This document shows positions 35,937 through 47,185 of a stretch of DNA of 64,000 nucleotides, in pieces. The stretch is from NCBI GenBank assembly GCA_025449115.1, contig JAHLKC010000014.1, positions 62,001 to 126,000 on the forward strand, given 5' to 3'. The notes beneath the pieces were generated by a model. That model was not told the origin of the DNA. It searched no databases and worked only from the letters and a program-made list of their open reading frames with translations. This DNA is from Chytridium lagenaria. Taxonomy: Eukaryota; Chytridiomycota; Chytridiomycetes; Chytridiales; Chytridiaceae. The position numbers and the translations under genes were made by a program. Within the stretch, counting starts at the first letter, position 1; the number at the start of each line of letters is the position of its first letter.

Positions 35937-38900
35937 TCACGATCCCTCCTTCCCTTCTCCTCCAGGTGCTCCCGCCAACCTCTTCAATTTATGCACATAC
36001 CCGACTCCCCCAACCCCAACCACGACATGTGAAGACGATGATGCGGGTGAAGATGACGCCGATGATGCCGCGGAAGTCGAAGTCGATGGGGTTGCTGGGG
36101 CGGGTGGAAACGCACCCATCTCCATCGAGGCTGTGGGTTTACGTTTTCGAGGGACCATGGCGGGGAAGATGTGTTGATGAGATGGTGGCTGATGGGAGGG
36201 TGGTGGAGCGGCGGCGGCGGGGGCTGCGGTTGGTTGTGAGAATGTTGCATTGGAATGATTTGCGGAGACAGTGGATGGCGTCGTTGTGGCTGGGATAAGG
36301 GATGGGATTGTAAGAGTCGAAGTAGAGACAGAGATGGACGAGGTAAAGGTAATAGGAGTAGTAGCCGTTACGGAAACGCTCGAAGCGGTGGTGGTAGCAG
36401 ATGAGATAGTCACTACAGGTTGCGAATTTGACGCGTCGCGTTAACAGCTGGAGTTATAGGGGGCGGAGGAGTTCCAGCACTAGTCTCCGTCGCCAAAGGA
36501 AACGCCTCTAACTCCAACTCTTCACTCTCCACCACTCCAGCCCCAGACACAACCACTTCTGCCATAACCTGTTCAGCATCCAACAGCTGAATATCCACAT
36601 CAACAAGCTGTAGCGCTCTCCCACCAGAAACATCCAGGCATCCATTTTAAAAAACCTCGGCACAACAGCCTCAGGCCCGCTCCCCAATCCTTTCGCCTCC
36701 ATAATAGCGGCGAGAATCGATTCCCCAACAGGACTAGCTTGAAGTCTAGCCTTTTCCGATCGTGTCGCAACGCGTCGTCGAAGCATGGGGAACCGGTCAA
36801 GCACCTCGCGACCGTTTGAGAGGCCAAGGTAAAGTGCCACCTGAAAGTCTACAACGTAACGCTTCCCACGTTGCTCCGGTAGATCGCTTGGTGAAGATGG
36901 GAGTAAGAAAAAGTACAGTGGAAGGCACCGTTTCCGTCGATTAAGGTGCTTTTCTGCTGCTATCTTAATAATCTCCTTGTCCTTGCCTTCTCTTCTGCTT
37001 CCGCAGCCGCGGCCGCAGCCGTTGCAGGGTCAGGCTGAGGAGCCAGAACAACATCCACCGCAATATCCTTAATTCCAGCCGGATCCACATCTATTTGAAC
37101 TGTAGTCTCCTCAACAACCTTAACGGTAGTTGAGGCATCCACGGATTCTAATGCAGCGTCCACATCCATCTCAGTCCCAGGATTAGAAGGAAGAGCTGTA
37201 GACCCCTCATCGTTAACCCCAGCAGGATCTCGCTTGATAGGCGAGACCACGTTCGATGCAGGTTCATCATCTATTTTCACATCATCTTCCTCTTTCCCTG
37301 CTGTCTCCGTCACTGTTGCAGATGCAGCTCCGGGAGCACCATCGACGCTTGGTGTTGCTGGGCTTTCATCACCCAACTTCTGGTATCCCGAAATTCCAAG
37401 CCAATTTTTCTTCTTTGGCTTCTTTTTTGCAGCTGCGGCGGCAGCGGCTGCAGCAGAGATGGCGGGAGCTGGTGTCGGTGTTATCGGAGTAGATGCCACG
37501 GCTGCGGCCGGTAAGGTAAACTTATTTGGTGCAGGAAATGACCCAGGCGACTTTTCAGTTAAACTCGGCCTTCTTCCTTTTGAGGCGACTTTGGCTCGGA
37601 AATAACACCAGAGCCCTCTTCAACCTTGACCACGATAGGCGGTAGATTTTTTGTAGGGCTCCCTCTAATGTTAGAAGGGCTTAGGCGCCGCTGTGGTGAG
37701 GCTTCACGGGTATCGGCCTCAGGGCTGCTGTCTCGTTCAATTCCTCGTCGAGTTTTGCCTGCAGAAAATGTTATGTTAGATTATAAGAAAGTCATAAAAT
37801 GCAAAAATCAAAATGCAAAAATAGGAACTACTTGTTTGACTGAAAAAAAAAATTATTCGAAAACCAAAAATTAAAAAAAAGTATTGAAGACACTAACCCT
37901 TTGACAAGCTCTCCAAAGCTCCCTCAGAATCTCTCCTTCTCTCCTTCTCCTCGTTCCTCTCATTCCTTCTCTTCACCCTAGCGTCCTCCTTCGCTAAAAT
38001 CTTCCCACCTTTAACAGAAGACGAGGACCTGGCCTCCTCCCCCAGCTTCTTCTTCTTCTTTCTTTCCACCACCCACCTCCCCATTAGCATCCTCGTCACT
38101 GTCATCCGACTCCCTATCCTTCCCATGTGGTCTCTTCAAAGATGACGGTGGCCTTCCTCTCGCTTTCTCCTTCTTCACCACAATTTCCTTCCCTTCCTCA
38201 TCCGACAAAGCGTCCGCACTGGTATTCCTCGAAGTCCTCATGCCCTTTTTCTGCCGCTTTTCCGGCCGAGGTTTCGCGCCATCACTATCACCATTAGAAT
38301 CTGCTTCAGCCGCAGCCGCAGCCTCCTCCTTATCCGCCTTGGACGGTCTTCCCCTCTTCTTCCCTGTAGACGGCGCAGACAACACTGGCGGTGATGCCCC
38401 ATCAACGCTGTTCGAACGTTCACGGGCTTTCGGGGCCTTGCGTGTAGTAACACTGGGTCCTGCGGCTCCAGATTTGTTTCTTTGAAGCGTTTTGAGAAGA
38501 GCTTTAAATTTCCGCTCTTCCCTGGAGCTTTCAAAAGGACCTTCGCGTTCGCGAGGATCTAAACCACCCCAGGAGAATGGACTGGGACCACCCAAGCCTG
38601 CGGCGGCGGCAGTCGACGCGGTAACAGAGGTAATCGATCTTCACGACTAAGGACACCACAACGTTTAGTTTACAGTGATTATACCAAAAAAATAATTTTT
38701 AAAAAAAAAAAAAAAAACAGAGTACAACAAACCTCCGGGATTGGTTCCTGTTGACATTGAGGTGTCTGACGTCACGGAATTACGCCGTGCATGTTTAGTC
38801 CACTTTTTTTTTTAAAAAAAAAGTAAAGTAGGAAATTTAGCCTTCTGGAACCAAAAAATAAAAATAAATAATAATAAGCTCGCAACGTACATGTGCTTCC

Positions 38901-41900
38901 TCGATGTTTGCGAGGCCTTTTTTATCAACGTCATCCAATCTTGGCGTAACGTCGTCAGACGATGAAGACCATATCGCCCTACGGCTAAACTCCGCTATCC
39001 TCAAGGGCAGCCAAAATTCTCTTGACTTGGTCAAGTCATTCCTAATCTGGAGCCTTCCAATCCTCAGCATGGTCTTTTTCAATCTCCTTCGCCAAAAGCT
39101 TTCTGCCTTCTTCTGCTCCTCATCCAATGTTCCATTAGGCTCAACGTCTGGAGACAAAGTAAGCGCCGAGAAGGTGCCGAGGTGGTCGATCACTTTCCGG
39201 CCGTCATTCGAGGTAGCTTCCGGATCCGCACCAAATTCAAGGAGAAGCTTGACCGAATCGACGTGCAGGGCTGCGGCGGCACACATCAAAGGAGTTATGC
39301 CGTCTGTCAGTGAGGATTCACCGATTTCCGCAGTAGATGCCAAAGAGTCCTTGCTCTTAAATCCTCCCAAAGCATCCACTTCAGCACCGTACCGAAGCAG
39401 CTCTTCCACGACTTCAGTGAACCCCTTGTAAGCAGCTTCATGAAGAGGTGTCCAATTGGCATTTATCTCGAAAGTCAACGTCGGCCCCAAACTTAAGAGC
39501 CTTCTTTACGCCATCCAAGTCCCCACTCTCCGCGGAAAGGTGTAGTAATGTTCCGTCCATCCTCATCCACTTCACCACCCGTTCAATCATGACCTGCCAT
39601 TCCTCGACGAGCTCCTTTGTATCATCGGATGCCACATCTACAGGTAACCGTCCCTTCTTATCGATGGCGTTTAGTTGTGCACCGTGTATAAGAAGGAGTT
39701 CAGCAACGTCACTATGGCCCCTATCACACGCATCATGAAGAGGCGTCTCCCCATCCAATCCCGCCGAGTTAACATCAGCACCATATGACACCAACAACTC
39801 CACAACCTCCTTGTGGCCTTCAAGACTAGCTTCATGAAGAGGTGTCCACCCGGCATTGTCCCGAACGTTGACATCAGCTCCAGCAACAATAAAAGCCTTG
39901 ACAGACTCAAAATCACCTCGATTGGCAAACTTAAAGATAGGGGTACGGCCACTCCGATCAGTCTGATTAATAGCACTGTAAGGAATGGCTCTCTTCCTCC
40001 CAGAAATCATGATCCCGTTGGGAATCGTTTCTGGAGGAAGCATAGGCGATGACCGGCTCATTGGCACAGGTAGTGGCGAGTCTGGGCCTCCAATTGGGGA
40101 TGATGACTTTATAGATCGGACGACAACCTTCGCTAAACTCTGCACCGAGCCGTTCTGCTTCCGCTTCCCAGCAACATCATCATCTCCGTCAGAAGGTTCG
40201 GAGTCCGAAAATAACACCTCCTTCAGAGTCCTCTTTTTTTTGAGAAGCTTCACGGCTTGTGGTGGAGCTTCGTCATCCTCCGACGAAAAGCTAGTATCGC
40301 CGCCCTCGTCACTTTCCTCACCATCGTCATCCGCCTCATCATCGTCATCATCCGACAGGTATTTCTCGCTGCCTTTTGAATTAATCTTGACCTCCTTGAC
40401 CACTTCCCCGTCCTTTAACTTATCATGCTCTGCCCAAAAATACCCCTCTTTTTCTTTACAGCAGCTTCATATCCGTTAGAATCTTCCTTGTCCTCCTTCA
40501 CCAAGGCCCGCTTTTTCAGCCTCCTTAGCCTTCCGTGCTGCCTTTTTTCTTCTCAAGTGCACGTTTCTTCGGTGTTGCGATCCAATCCGAGTCATCGTGG
40601 TCATAATCCGGTAAGGGCACTGCTGCGAGAATTTCAAAAGATATCCTCATCAGATTCGGTTTTTTTTTCTTGGGCAAGGGTTGAAATTTATCGACAGAAG
40701 ATTTAGATCGACCCCCTGCCATCACTCTTTGCGGCAGAAGATGGCGGGGCCTCGAGAGACGCTTTTTTAACGGCTGAAGAGGGTGGATCTCGAGGAGTGC
40801 GGCTAGTAGAAGAGCCCCCGCTCTGACCTCCTTGCCCTTTCCTCCAACCTCGCAGCCTTATCCGAGTTAACTTTAGTGGAATAAGGAGGGTCTTTCGACA
40901 AAATATCTCCAGAAGGAAATCTCCGCCTTTTTTCAACTTCGTCTCTCCCCTTCCCTGCATTATCGGAGGCTGGCCTTTACCGAAGTTGCGCCAGAGCCCT
41001 TTGACTTTTTCATTTAAAGACTCTGATTTGGTCTTCTCTTTCGCCTTTATCCGAGTCATCGGCAACCGTGGGCTTTTTCGGATTTGATGAAGACACGCTC
41101 TTCGTTGCTTCCTTTGATGAAGACACGCTTTTTGGTTGCTTCCTTTTGCCTCCTTTGAAATCCACACCTTGCTCTTCTCATCAGACTTATCTGCAGGGTT
41201 GACACGAGTAGTTTTTCGAAGACACATCCCTTTCAGGGGTCTTTTAAACTCTTTCGATGTATCCATTTTTCCTCCTCTCCTCTCCCCTTATCGGACCGTT
41301 TTAGCGTCGACGATGATAAATCTTTGAAACCCATCTGACGTTTCCTTCATAGACAATCCTTCCATTTTTTTTGCTTTTCCCTCAGCAATACTTTCAGGGT
41401 TAACTCGAGTTGCTTTTCGAAGGTAAAATAGAAGAATCTTTGGAACGATCTTTCGGCTCTTTTCACCACCAATGACTCCGTTTTCAGACTCTTCTCTTCT
41501 GACTTCCCTTTCAAAGCTGTCGAAGATAAAGAAATCCTTCGAATCCAGATGTACCATTTTCCGATTTTCTCCTTCTTCTTCTTGAACTTATCCTCAGTTT
41601 TATCAGCGCCATCAGTTCCACCTGTTCCCGTGGCAAAGAGGACACTGGATCTCGCGATCCTGAAGAACCAATAGCATCCGAAATACTACTCCGGTCGGCT
41701 CGCTTCAGGCTTTCGTCGTCCTTACCATCTTTCTTTGGCGAAGCTGTGCGCTTCACCGAGGAAGAATCCTTTACAGTCAGTGATACTGATCCTTCGGCTG
41801 GCACCTTATCGACTAATTTTCCATCCTCCTTATCAAGCTTGTCGGCCCTGCCGCCAGATGATAAGGAAGACAAATTATCTCTCGATCCTGAAGGAACCAT

Positions 41901-43256
41901 GGTTTCCGCCTGCACTCTATCCGCCCTCCTCAACATACCCGCCTCATCCTTCCCACCTCTCTCATATCTTGAGCTAGGCAAAGCAGAAACTGAAGGTTCT
42001 CGTAGCCCCGAAGAATTGTAATCCCGTTGCCCTGATGATGGAGGAAAGTCCGACTGCTGCCGGTCCGTCCGTCTTGACCGCTCCTCGTCTCTACTGTATC
42101 CGCCCATTCTCGTCGATAAAGAAGGAAGATCCCGAGAATCAAAGTCTGCAGAAAACCGATCCTGCGGTCTTTGCCTGTCGTCCAAGGGCCCGCCCCTCGA
42201 CGATAATGGAGCAATGTCCTTAGCTGAAAAAGGTGTTGGATCCGAAGGCGCTCGATCGTTACGCCTTGACCTGTCCTCTCCTTTATCAAGCCTATCAAAC
42301 CTTTGTGTTGAGGGCTGGAATTCTCTCCGCACGTTCGGTGGAGAGTTTTCTGCTTGAGAAGGACGGTCTGTCCGGCGTGGTCTATCATCCATCCTATCCA
42401 ATCTATCCAGGCCCGGTCCCCTTGAAGCCGATAAAGATGCGTCCCTCGACTCCACGAAAGGCCCTGATTCCGAGTGATACCGGTCCGTCAGCCTCGGTTT
42501 CTCTTCTGACCTCTCAAAAGGTCCGCCTTTTGATGATACAGAGAGGGAATCCCGAATTCCTGATGGTGTTGACGAGTCAGTAGGCCGTTTGGATTTATCC
42601 TCGACCTTGCCCACTCTTTCTGAGCCTCCTCTAGACGGTAGAGTAGGTGAGTCTCGTGACCCAAGGTATGGAGAATAGTCGCCGTCAGAACGTCCAGGCC
42701 TTTTTGATTTTTCATCACTCTTTTCGTATCTGTCGTTTGCAACAGGCGTGGAATCTCTCCGTGACGGACCAGAGGAGTTATTTGTGGGCGACGTCCTCCT
42801 TGAAGGTCTTCTCTCATTCGAATGGTCCAAGGAGCGGCGGTGGAGGTGGTGTGGTGGTCGGTCGTTATATGATGTGGGATACGGATTTGAGCGATATGGT
42901 CTGTCGGAACCTGACCAGCCTGATGGTGGAGGGCCAGGGGGATAGCGTTCCTCTCTTGAGTAGTAATGATGGTGGTGATGATATTGATGATGGTGAGGAC
43001 GGTAACCATCCCCTCTCCCCATGGGGTAGTCTCTGTTATGTCTTGGGTCACGGTCATCCGGTCGATAATCATCGTACGGGTCCCGTCGACCAGGAATTGA
43101 TGTGGCTAAAGAGGAACCACCACCAGGGTCAGTTCCTCTCCCAGAGCCACGGGTATCTTCCCGACGGTCCCGGTCCGCCGGAAGCTCCGAACGATGGTCA
43201 AATGGGGGCCACCTGTCCGGAGGTATCCTATTATTTGATTGGGACCAAGTGTCCAT
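35937..43256 (-). CDS. large ankyrin-repeat chromatin protein, Hos4-like
   Basis: Hos4 is the ankyrin subunit of the fungal Set3 histone deacetylase complex; assignment here rests on architecture. From ATG 43256 the N-terminal ~600 residues are Arg/Ser/Asp-rich (DRDRREDTRGSGRGTDPGG). A Lys-rich, frame-broken stretch covers 40400-41600. Then ankyrin repeats: SGRTPIFKFANRGDFESVKA, NAGWTPLHEASLEGHKEVVE, DGETPLHDACDRGHSDVAEL, NANWTPLHEAAYKGFTEVVE and DGITPLMCAAAALHVDSVKL. Downstream are two AT-hook-like KKRGRPSKADK and KARGRPPSS motifs near a REERKFKALLKTLQR helix, an Ala-rich segment, and a conserved-looking globular tail (VVDFQVALYLGLSNGREVL, RFFKMDAWMFLVGERY). Several introns (for example 38890-38640 and 37890-37760). 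Many one-base breaks at A/T runs; it could be two genes joined here. Confidence 0.6.
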
Positions 43257-44141
43257 CTCCCCTCACCGCCCACTGCCAGAAGAGGCTCCCGCCAGAGAGG
43301 CGCGGCGTTCCTCTGCCTCTGCTCTTGTTAAAAGGTTATCCTCAACACCCTAATAAACAAAGTAGTGAGTAAATACTTCCTTATAGACATGTTAAAGATG
43401 AGCCACACAACAACAAAGCATTGGAGACAGCGACTATCCACCCAGGGCCCTTGCCCCCCACTATCCACTCCCCGTCCGGCAAAAACATTGTCTACCTCAC
43501 ATATATATCATGCCAAAGTAGATGGCCACCGCTGTGGTCTTCTTTCCTTACCTCAAATGGACCGAGGCAAAGAGGGACGGAGATGCAACTATAAGCTAAA
43601 CTCCCCGCTCAACGCCCGTCTGAATGGTGATTTTCTTTGTATGATGTCCTAAGCAGTAAGGGTAAGTGACGAACGGATGGCGTAATGCAGCTCTGAAGTG
43701 CTAACGGAGGGTAGATGGAGCAAGGTCCGAGTGAAAGCAACAGTAATGAAATCAAGTGGGTGGACCGAAAATAGTAATCGAAAAAATTCAAGCCAAAATT
43801 GCTTCTTGACTACGGACTCTTTAAGTCGAGTAATGCCTCTACATCCGCCGCCACCGCAACCAAGTGCCTCCCACAGGGACGCTCACAACCCATCGTTCCA
43901 ATATTCATGCGGGGATTTAGGTACTTGACCTCTTTGAATGCTGGACCTGTTTCCCCGTTTCCTTCTGGTGGCCGTCATGGATCCCCATTCTGACTATAAG
44001 AAGCACCCATTCCGATTTTTTTTTCACTTTATTTTTCTCATTTTTATCCACAACCACCTACACCAGTTGGATTTGAGAACATTACAACGATAGTATCAAG
44101 CTGTCCTGATGAAGTAGCAAGATTACAATGAGACGCTTCAG
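43257..44141. other. spacer upstream of the snoRNA host introns
   Basis: Contains the promoter of the minus-strand ankyrin gene and, by inference, the promoter and first exon of the plus-strand snoRNA host transcript. No coding gene recognised. A box C/D-like TGATGA also occurs at about 44107 without a matching D box. Confidence 0.4.
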
Positions 44142-44212
44142 GTGAGATCTCAATGGAGCATCAAGCAACCACGACGGATTTCTATCTTTACAAGCTCCTT
44201 TAATACCTATCC

Positions 44213-44283
44213 TTGATGAATTGCACATGCTACTTTAAACCCCAGCTCTTCGATTACGAAATGAGAAGAATTGTGATATCTGA
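44213..44283 (+). ncRNA. box C/D snoRNA-like copy 1
   Basis: Box C TTGATGA at 44213-44219 and box D CTGA at 44280-44283, 71 nt. Interior conserved block GCACATGCTACTTTAAAC then CCCAGCTCTTCGAT, followed by a degenerate C'-like AAATGAGAA. The target is unknown. It sits 71 nt after the donor, farther than the other copies. Confidence 0.7.
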
Positions 44284-44598
44284 GACCCGCATCATTGAGC
44301 CACTCTAAGATCATTGTTTTACACCCAGAATACTTTTTTAACGCTTTTATTAAACTCAAATTCAGATCGATTTATTGCGACGAGGATCTCCGAGCATCTA
44401 TGTCTTTGGTGATGGACGACTTTTGCCGTACATTTCCGTGCATTACCAAGCATAGGCTTCACTTCAGTCGTGTATCTCAACTTTCTTCATTGCCGCGTGA
44501 GCTAAGGGCTTGATGGTATTTTGAGTACACACAAGACATGTTTCTATGTGTACATTGGTAAGTATTATATTTAATTACGTATGAAATACGTTGTATCA

Positions 44599-44668
44599 AT
44601 GATGAATTGCACATGCTACTTTAAACCCAGCTCTTCGATTACGAAATGAGAATAATTGTGATATCTGA
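44599..44668 (+). ncRNA. box C/D snoRNA-like copy 2
   Basis: Box C ATGATGA at 44599-44605 and box D CTGA at 44665-44668. TTGT before and ACAA after the boxes can pair as a terminal stem. Nearly identical to copy 1 through the conserved guide-like block. Confidence 0.72.
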
Positions 44669-44884
44669 CACAATCCTCTTGCCCTTGTCTTTTCGACATT
44701 TTTTATAAGTGATAAACCTAACTCCCCTTGCTTTCTTCTCAACCAGATATAAAAGCACGCACGCTCTTAATTTAATCAAGCAAGCTCGCCTTCAGCTTCT
44801 GAAAAGGCCCAACGAGTTGTATTAGGGTGGATTGCCTGCTACGAGGTTAGTCAACGTCTTTGTTTTTTTTTTCTACCGTCTTCT

Positions 44885-44955
44885 GTGATGATTTGCACAT
44901 GCTACTTTAAACCCAGCTCTTCGATTTTATAAATGAGAGGAATTGTGAAATCTGA
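44885..44955 (+). ncRNA. box C/D snoRNA-like copy 3
   Basis: Box C GTGATGA at 44885-44891 and box D CTGA at 44952-44955. Flanking CGTC and GACG can form the terminal stem. The segment before box D has drifted (GGAATTGTGAAAT) while the 5' guide-like block is unchanged. Confidence 0.72.
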
Positions 44956-45225
44956 CTGACGACTGTTGCCCCTTTCTGCGTGTCCTTTCTTTTCCCCACA
45001 TAATTGCACTTGCTGAAATCTTTCGTATTGTGATTAGGCTGAAATCTTTCGTATTGTGATTAGGTTGTATTTACGACACTAATCGAAGATAAAGTTATGA
45101 AACAAGTCATTAGGGCCGGGAAATATCAGGCATAGAAACTTCGCTCTTATGATGTATGCTGGGCCTACGTCAAGAGATTCTGGTAAGGACTTTTTTTTTC
45201 TTCTTCTTTTTTTGTTCTTTTATCC

Positions 45226-45294
45226 TGGATGAATTGCACAAGCTACTTTAAACCCAGCTCTTCGATGTATAAATGAGAAGGACGTGTTATCTGA
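45226..45294 (+). ncRNA. box C/D snoRNA-like copy 4
   Basis: Box C is TGGATGA (45226-45232, weaker than consensus) and box D CTGA at 45291-45294. The block GCTACTTTAAACCCAGCTCT is intact; the D-proximal part is the most diverged of the four (AAGGACGTGTTAT). Confidence 0.65.
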
Positions 45295-45372
45295 GACTCG
45301 CTTTTTCAATTCAATCTTTTTTAAAAAATTCATATGGGTTATTTTAGTATTAACTACTATTTTTTTTAATAG

Positions 45373-47185
45373 TTTATTTGACGTGGATCTAATATAGGTG
45401 TTTAAACCTTGATGACGCATTATAATCAACACTATCTCGATCGACAAGATTCTGAGTACTTCACTTTCATTGGGATCGTGCGAAACAACCTTTGTTTTTC
45501 TCAAGAGACCTGTGATTCGAATTTTTTCCTCCTCGGACAAAAACTTTTTGGGCGATGTAAGGAGGTGAGGTAGTTTTTTGTTGATGGAGGTGCCTTTTGG
45601 ATTATGGAACGTAGCTTATCAAGTCGGATTTTGTTTGGGATGGTGTCATGTCTGAGGAGCTTAAAGGTAATGGCAAAGGTGGTGGATTTCTGTATGAACA
45701 ACACCTCCAATAAACTTTTATTATATATTGGCAATGTTATCTTAATCAAGCCTCCGCATGTAATATTCATCACCACAACGGAAGGAATAAGAGCGTTTTC
45801 GGCCAACAACATTATCCTGAAAGGAGCATATGATCGACATCGCTCGTTCTTTTGGCCAACAAAATGGTTCTTTCACGTCAGCAATGTTCATTGTAATTTA
45901 TTGCGAAATGATCAAGCATCTTCACAACGAAAGAGAGAAAAAAGAAACCACCTCAGCAAAAAAATCGTCGTCATAAGAAAGTGGGCCGCTGACGCTCCGG
46001 CGAAAGAGCACGGTCACCACCCTGTCGGACGCAAATTACATAACCATCATCGGTGGGGAAATATAAACGACAATAAATACCATACACTACAACTATAAAC
46101 GATGATAAATTCCATAAGATACTCCCTTAGCCTTAAAAAAATTAAATTAAACGAAACAAGCATCATGCCGTGGCAAAGCGTAACGAGGATGACTCAAGCC
46201 CAGCGTCTGTTTCAAAAATAGTTGCAAGCAACAAGGAACAGAGGCTGGCAAGGTGTTTCGTCGTTCATGCGCCATGACAGAGCTTTGATACTATACCATG
46301 TCTATATCAAATATGTATCCGTATCTATAGACATGAAGGGAGAAGTGTAGTCAGCATAAGGAAACGAAGAGGGGGGGTGAGTGTCATAAGGGGAATGTTG
46401 AACCTCCGGGAATTGTAGTCATTGATTAAACCAACACGGAAGATTACGGAATCTATTTATCTTCATGGGTCCATTGCTCTTTCTAAAATGCAAAGAAACA
46501 AATCTCACCTGTAGTGGGTCTCTGACATCCATTCCTGAAAAATCGTTGGACACAAAAAGCCTGTAAATAACTGAACATTAACGTTAGCTGCAAGAATGCA
46601 AGGAGGATGAGAGCCGTTAAAGAATATATAAAGAGGATCAGCGATCTTGGTGATTTTACTAGTCTACACTGGGTTTTACCCCTCGAGCAGTTGTGCAGTA
46701 AATGATCTCATCACGATAAAATAATAGGAAAACATAACATGGCACGAGGGAATATGCAATAGATGAGGGCATGATGAAACGTTACTTACCACACAGCAAC
46801 ACACAACATTGTTCGTCGCTTTCTTCATTCCTTCCGTCATCGCATGAGCACGAGCACGGGCATGAGTGAGCATGAGCATGACCATGACGGATGAATGACT
46901 ACATGCAAGGAAAAATGGAAGAAAAAAAAGATGAGAAAAGTTGGATTACTTTTATTATTATGGACTTTTCGAAAAGCTCCCTTTTTATTATCAGTTGAGA
47001 AAAGGTGACAATTCCACTCGGCATTTGGGAGCTTTGGTGAGTCATTCATCCATACCATCATTTATTCATCCCTTTCCTGTCGGTGTTGAAAAAGGAAGGG
47101 CTTCAACCTTACGTGGATATCATTACGCCCACTTTTTTATTCTAACTCAAACACACTCCTGATCTCAGTTCGTTAGGCACACACA
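45373..47185. other. unassigned region between snoRNA host gene and oxidoreductase gene
   Basis: Contains a 164-codon plus-strand open frame (45604-46098) and overlapping minus-strand frames, none recognisable. The right end is the promoter of the FAD oxidoreductase gene. A diverged solo copy of the 260-bp satellite lies at 46407-46482. Confidence 0.45.
46407..46482 (-). repeat. diverged solo copy of the 260-bp satellite, inverted
   Basis: GAACCTCCGGGAATTGTAGT, then ACCAACACGG, GATTACGGAATC and TTATCTTCATGGGTCCAT align in order with the reverse complement of the array block running from GATGGAACCTGTGAAGATAA to CAATTCCCTGAGGTTC, with about a quarter of positions changed. Only this ~75-bp core is recognisable. 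Confidence 0.65.

Larger units (their letters stand above)
44142..45372 (+). ncRNA. noncoding snoRNA host gene, four introns each carrying one box C/D RNA
   Basis: Four introns can be drawn: 44142-44365, 44558-44747, 44846-45037 (or 45063) and 45183-45372. All start GTGAGA, GTAAGT, GTTAGT or GTAAGG and end in AG. Each contains one copy of the same small RNA. In introns 2-4 the RNA starts 39-43 nt after the donor; in all four it ends about 78-82 nt before an acceptor, the spacing known to favour intronic box C/D maturation. The short exons between (44366-44557, 44748-44845, 45038-45182) have no conserved open frame, like the UHG/GAS5 class. The first exon and the 3' end are not defined. Confidence 0.72.

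Noticed and set aside
45409..45455. Fifth box C/D-like element (TTGATGA ... CTGA) after the last snoRNA intron
   Set aside because: Only about 46 nt between ends, lacks the conserved guide-like block and lies outside the intron series.
45604..46098. 164-codon open frame downstream of the snoRNA host gene
   Set aside because: AT-rich, no recognisable motif, and overlapped by an equally long minus-strand frame; not enough support to call a gene.
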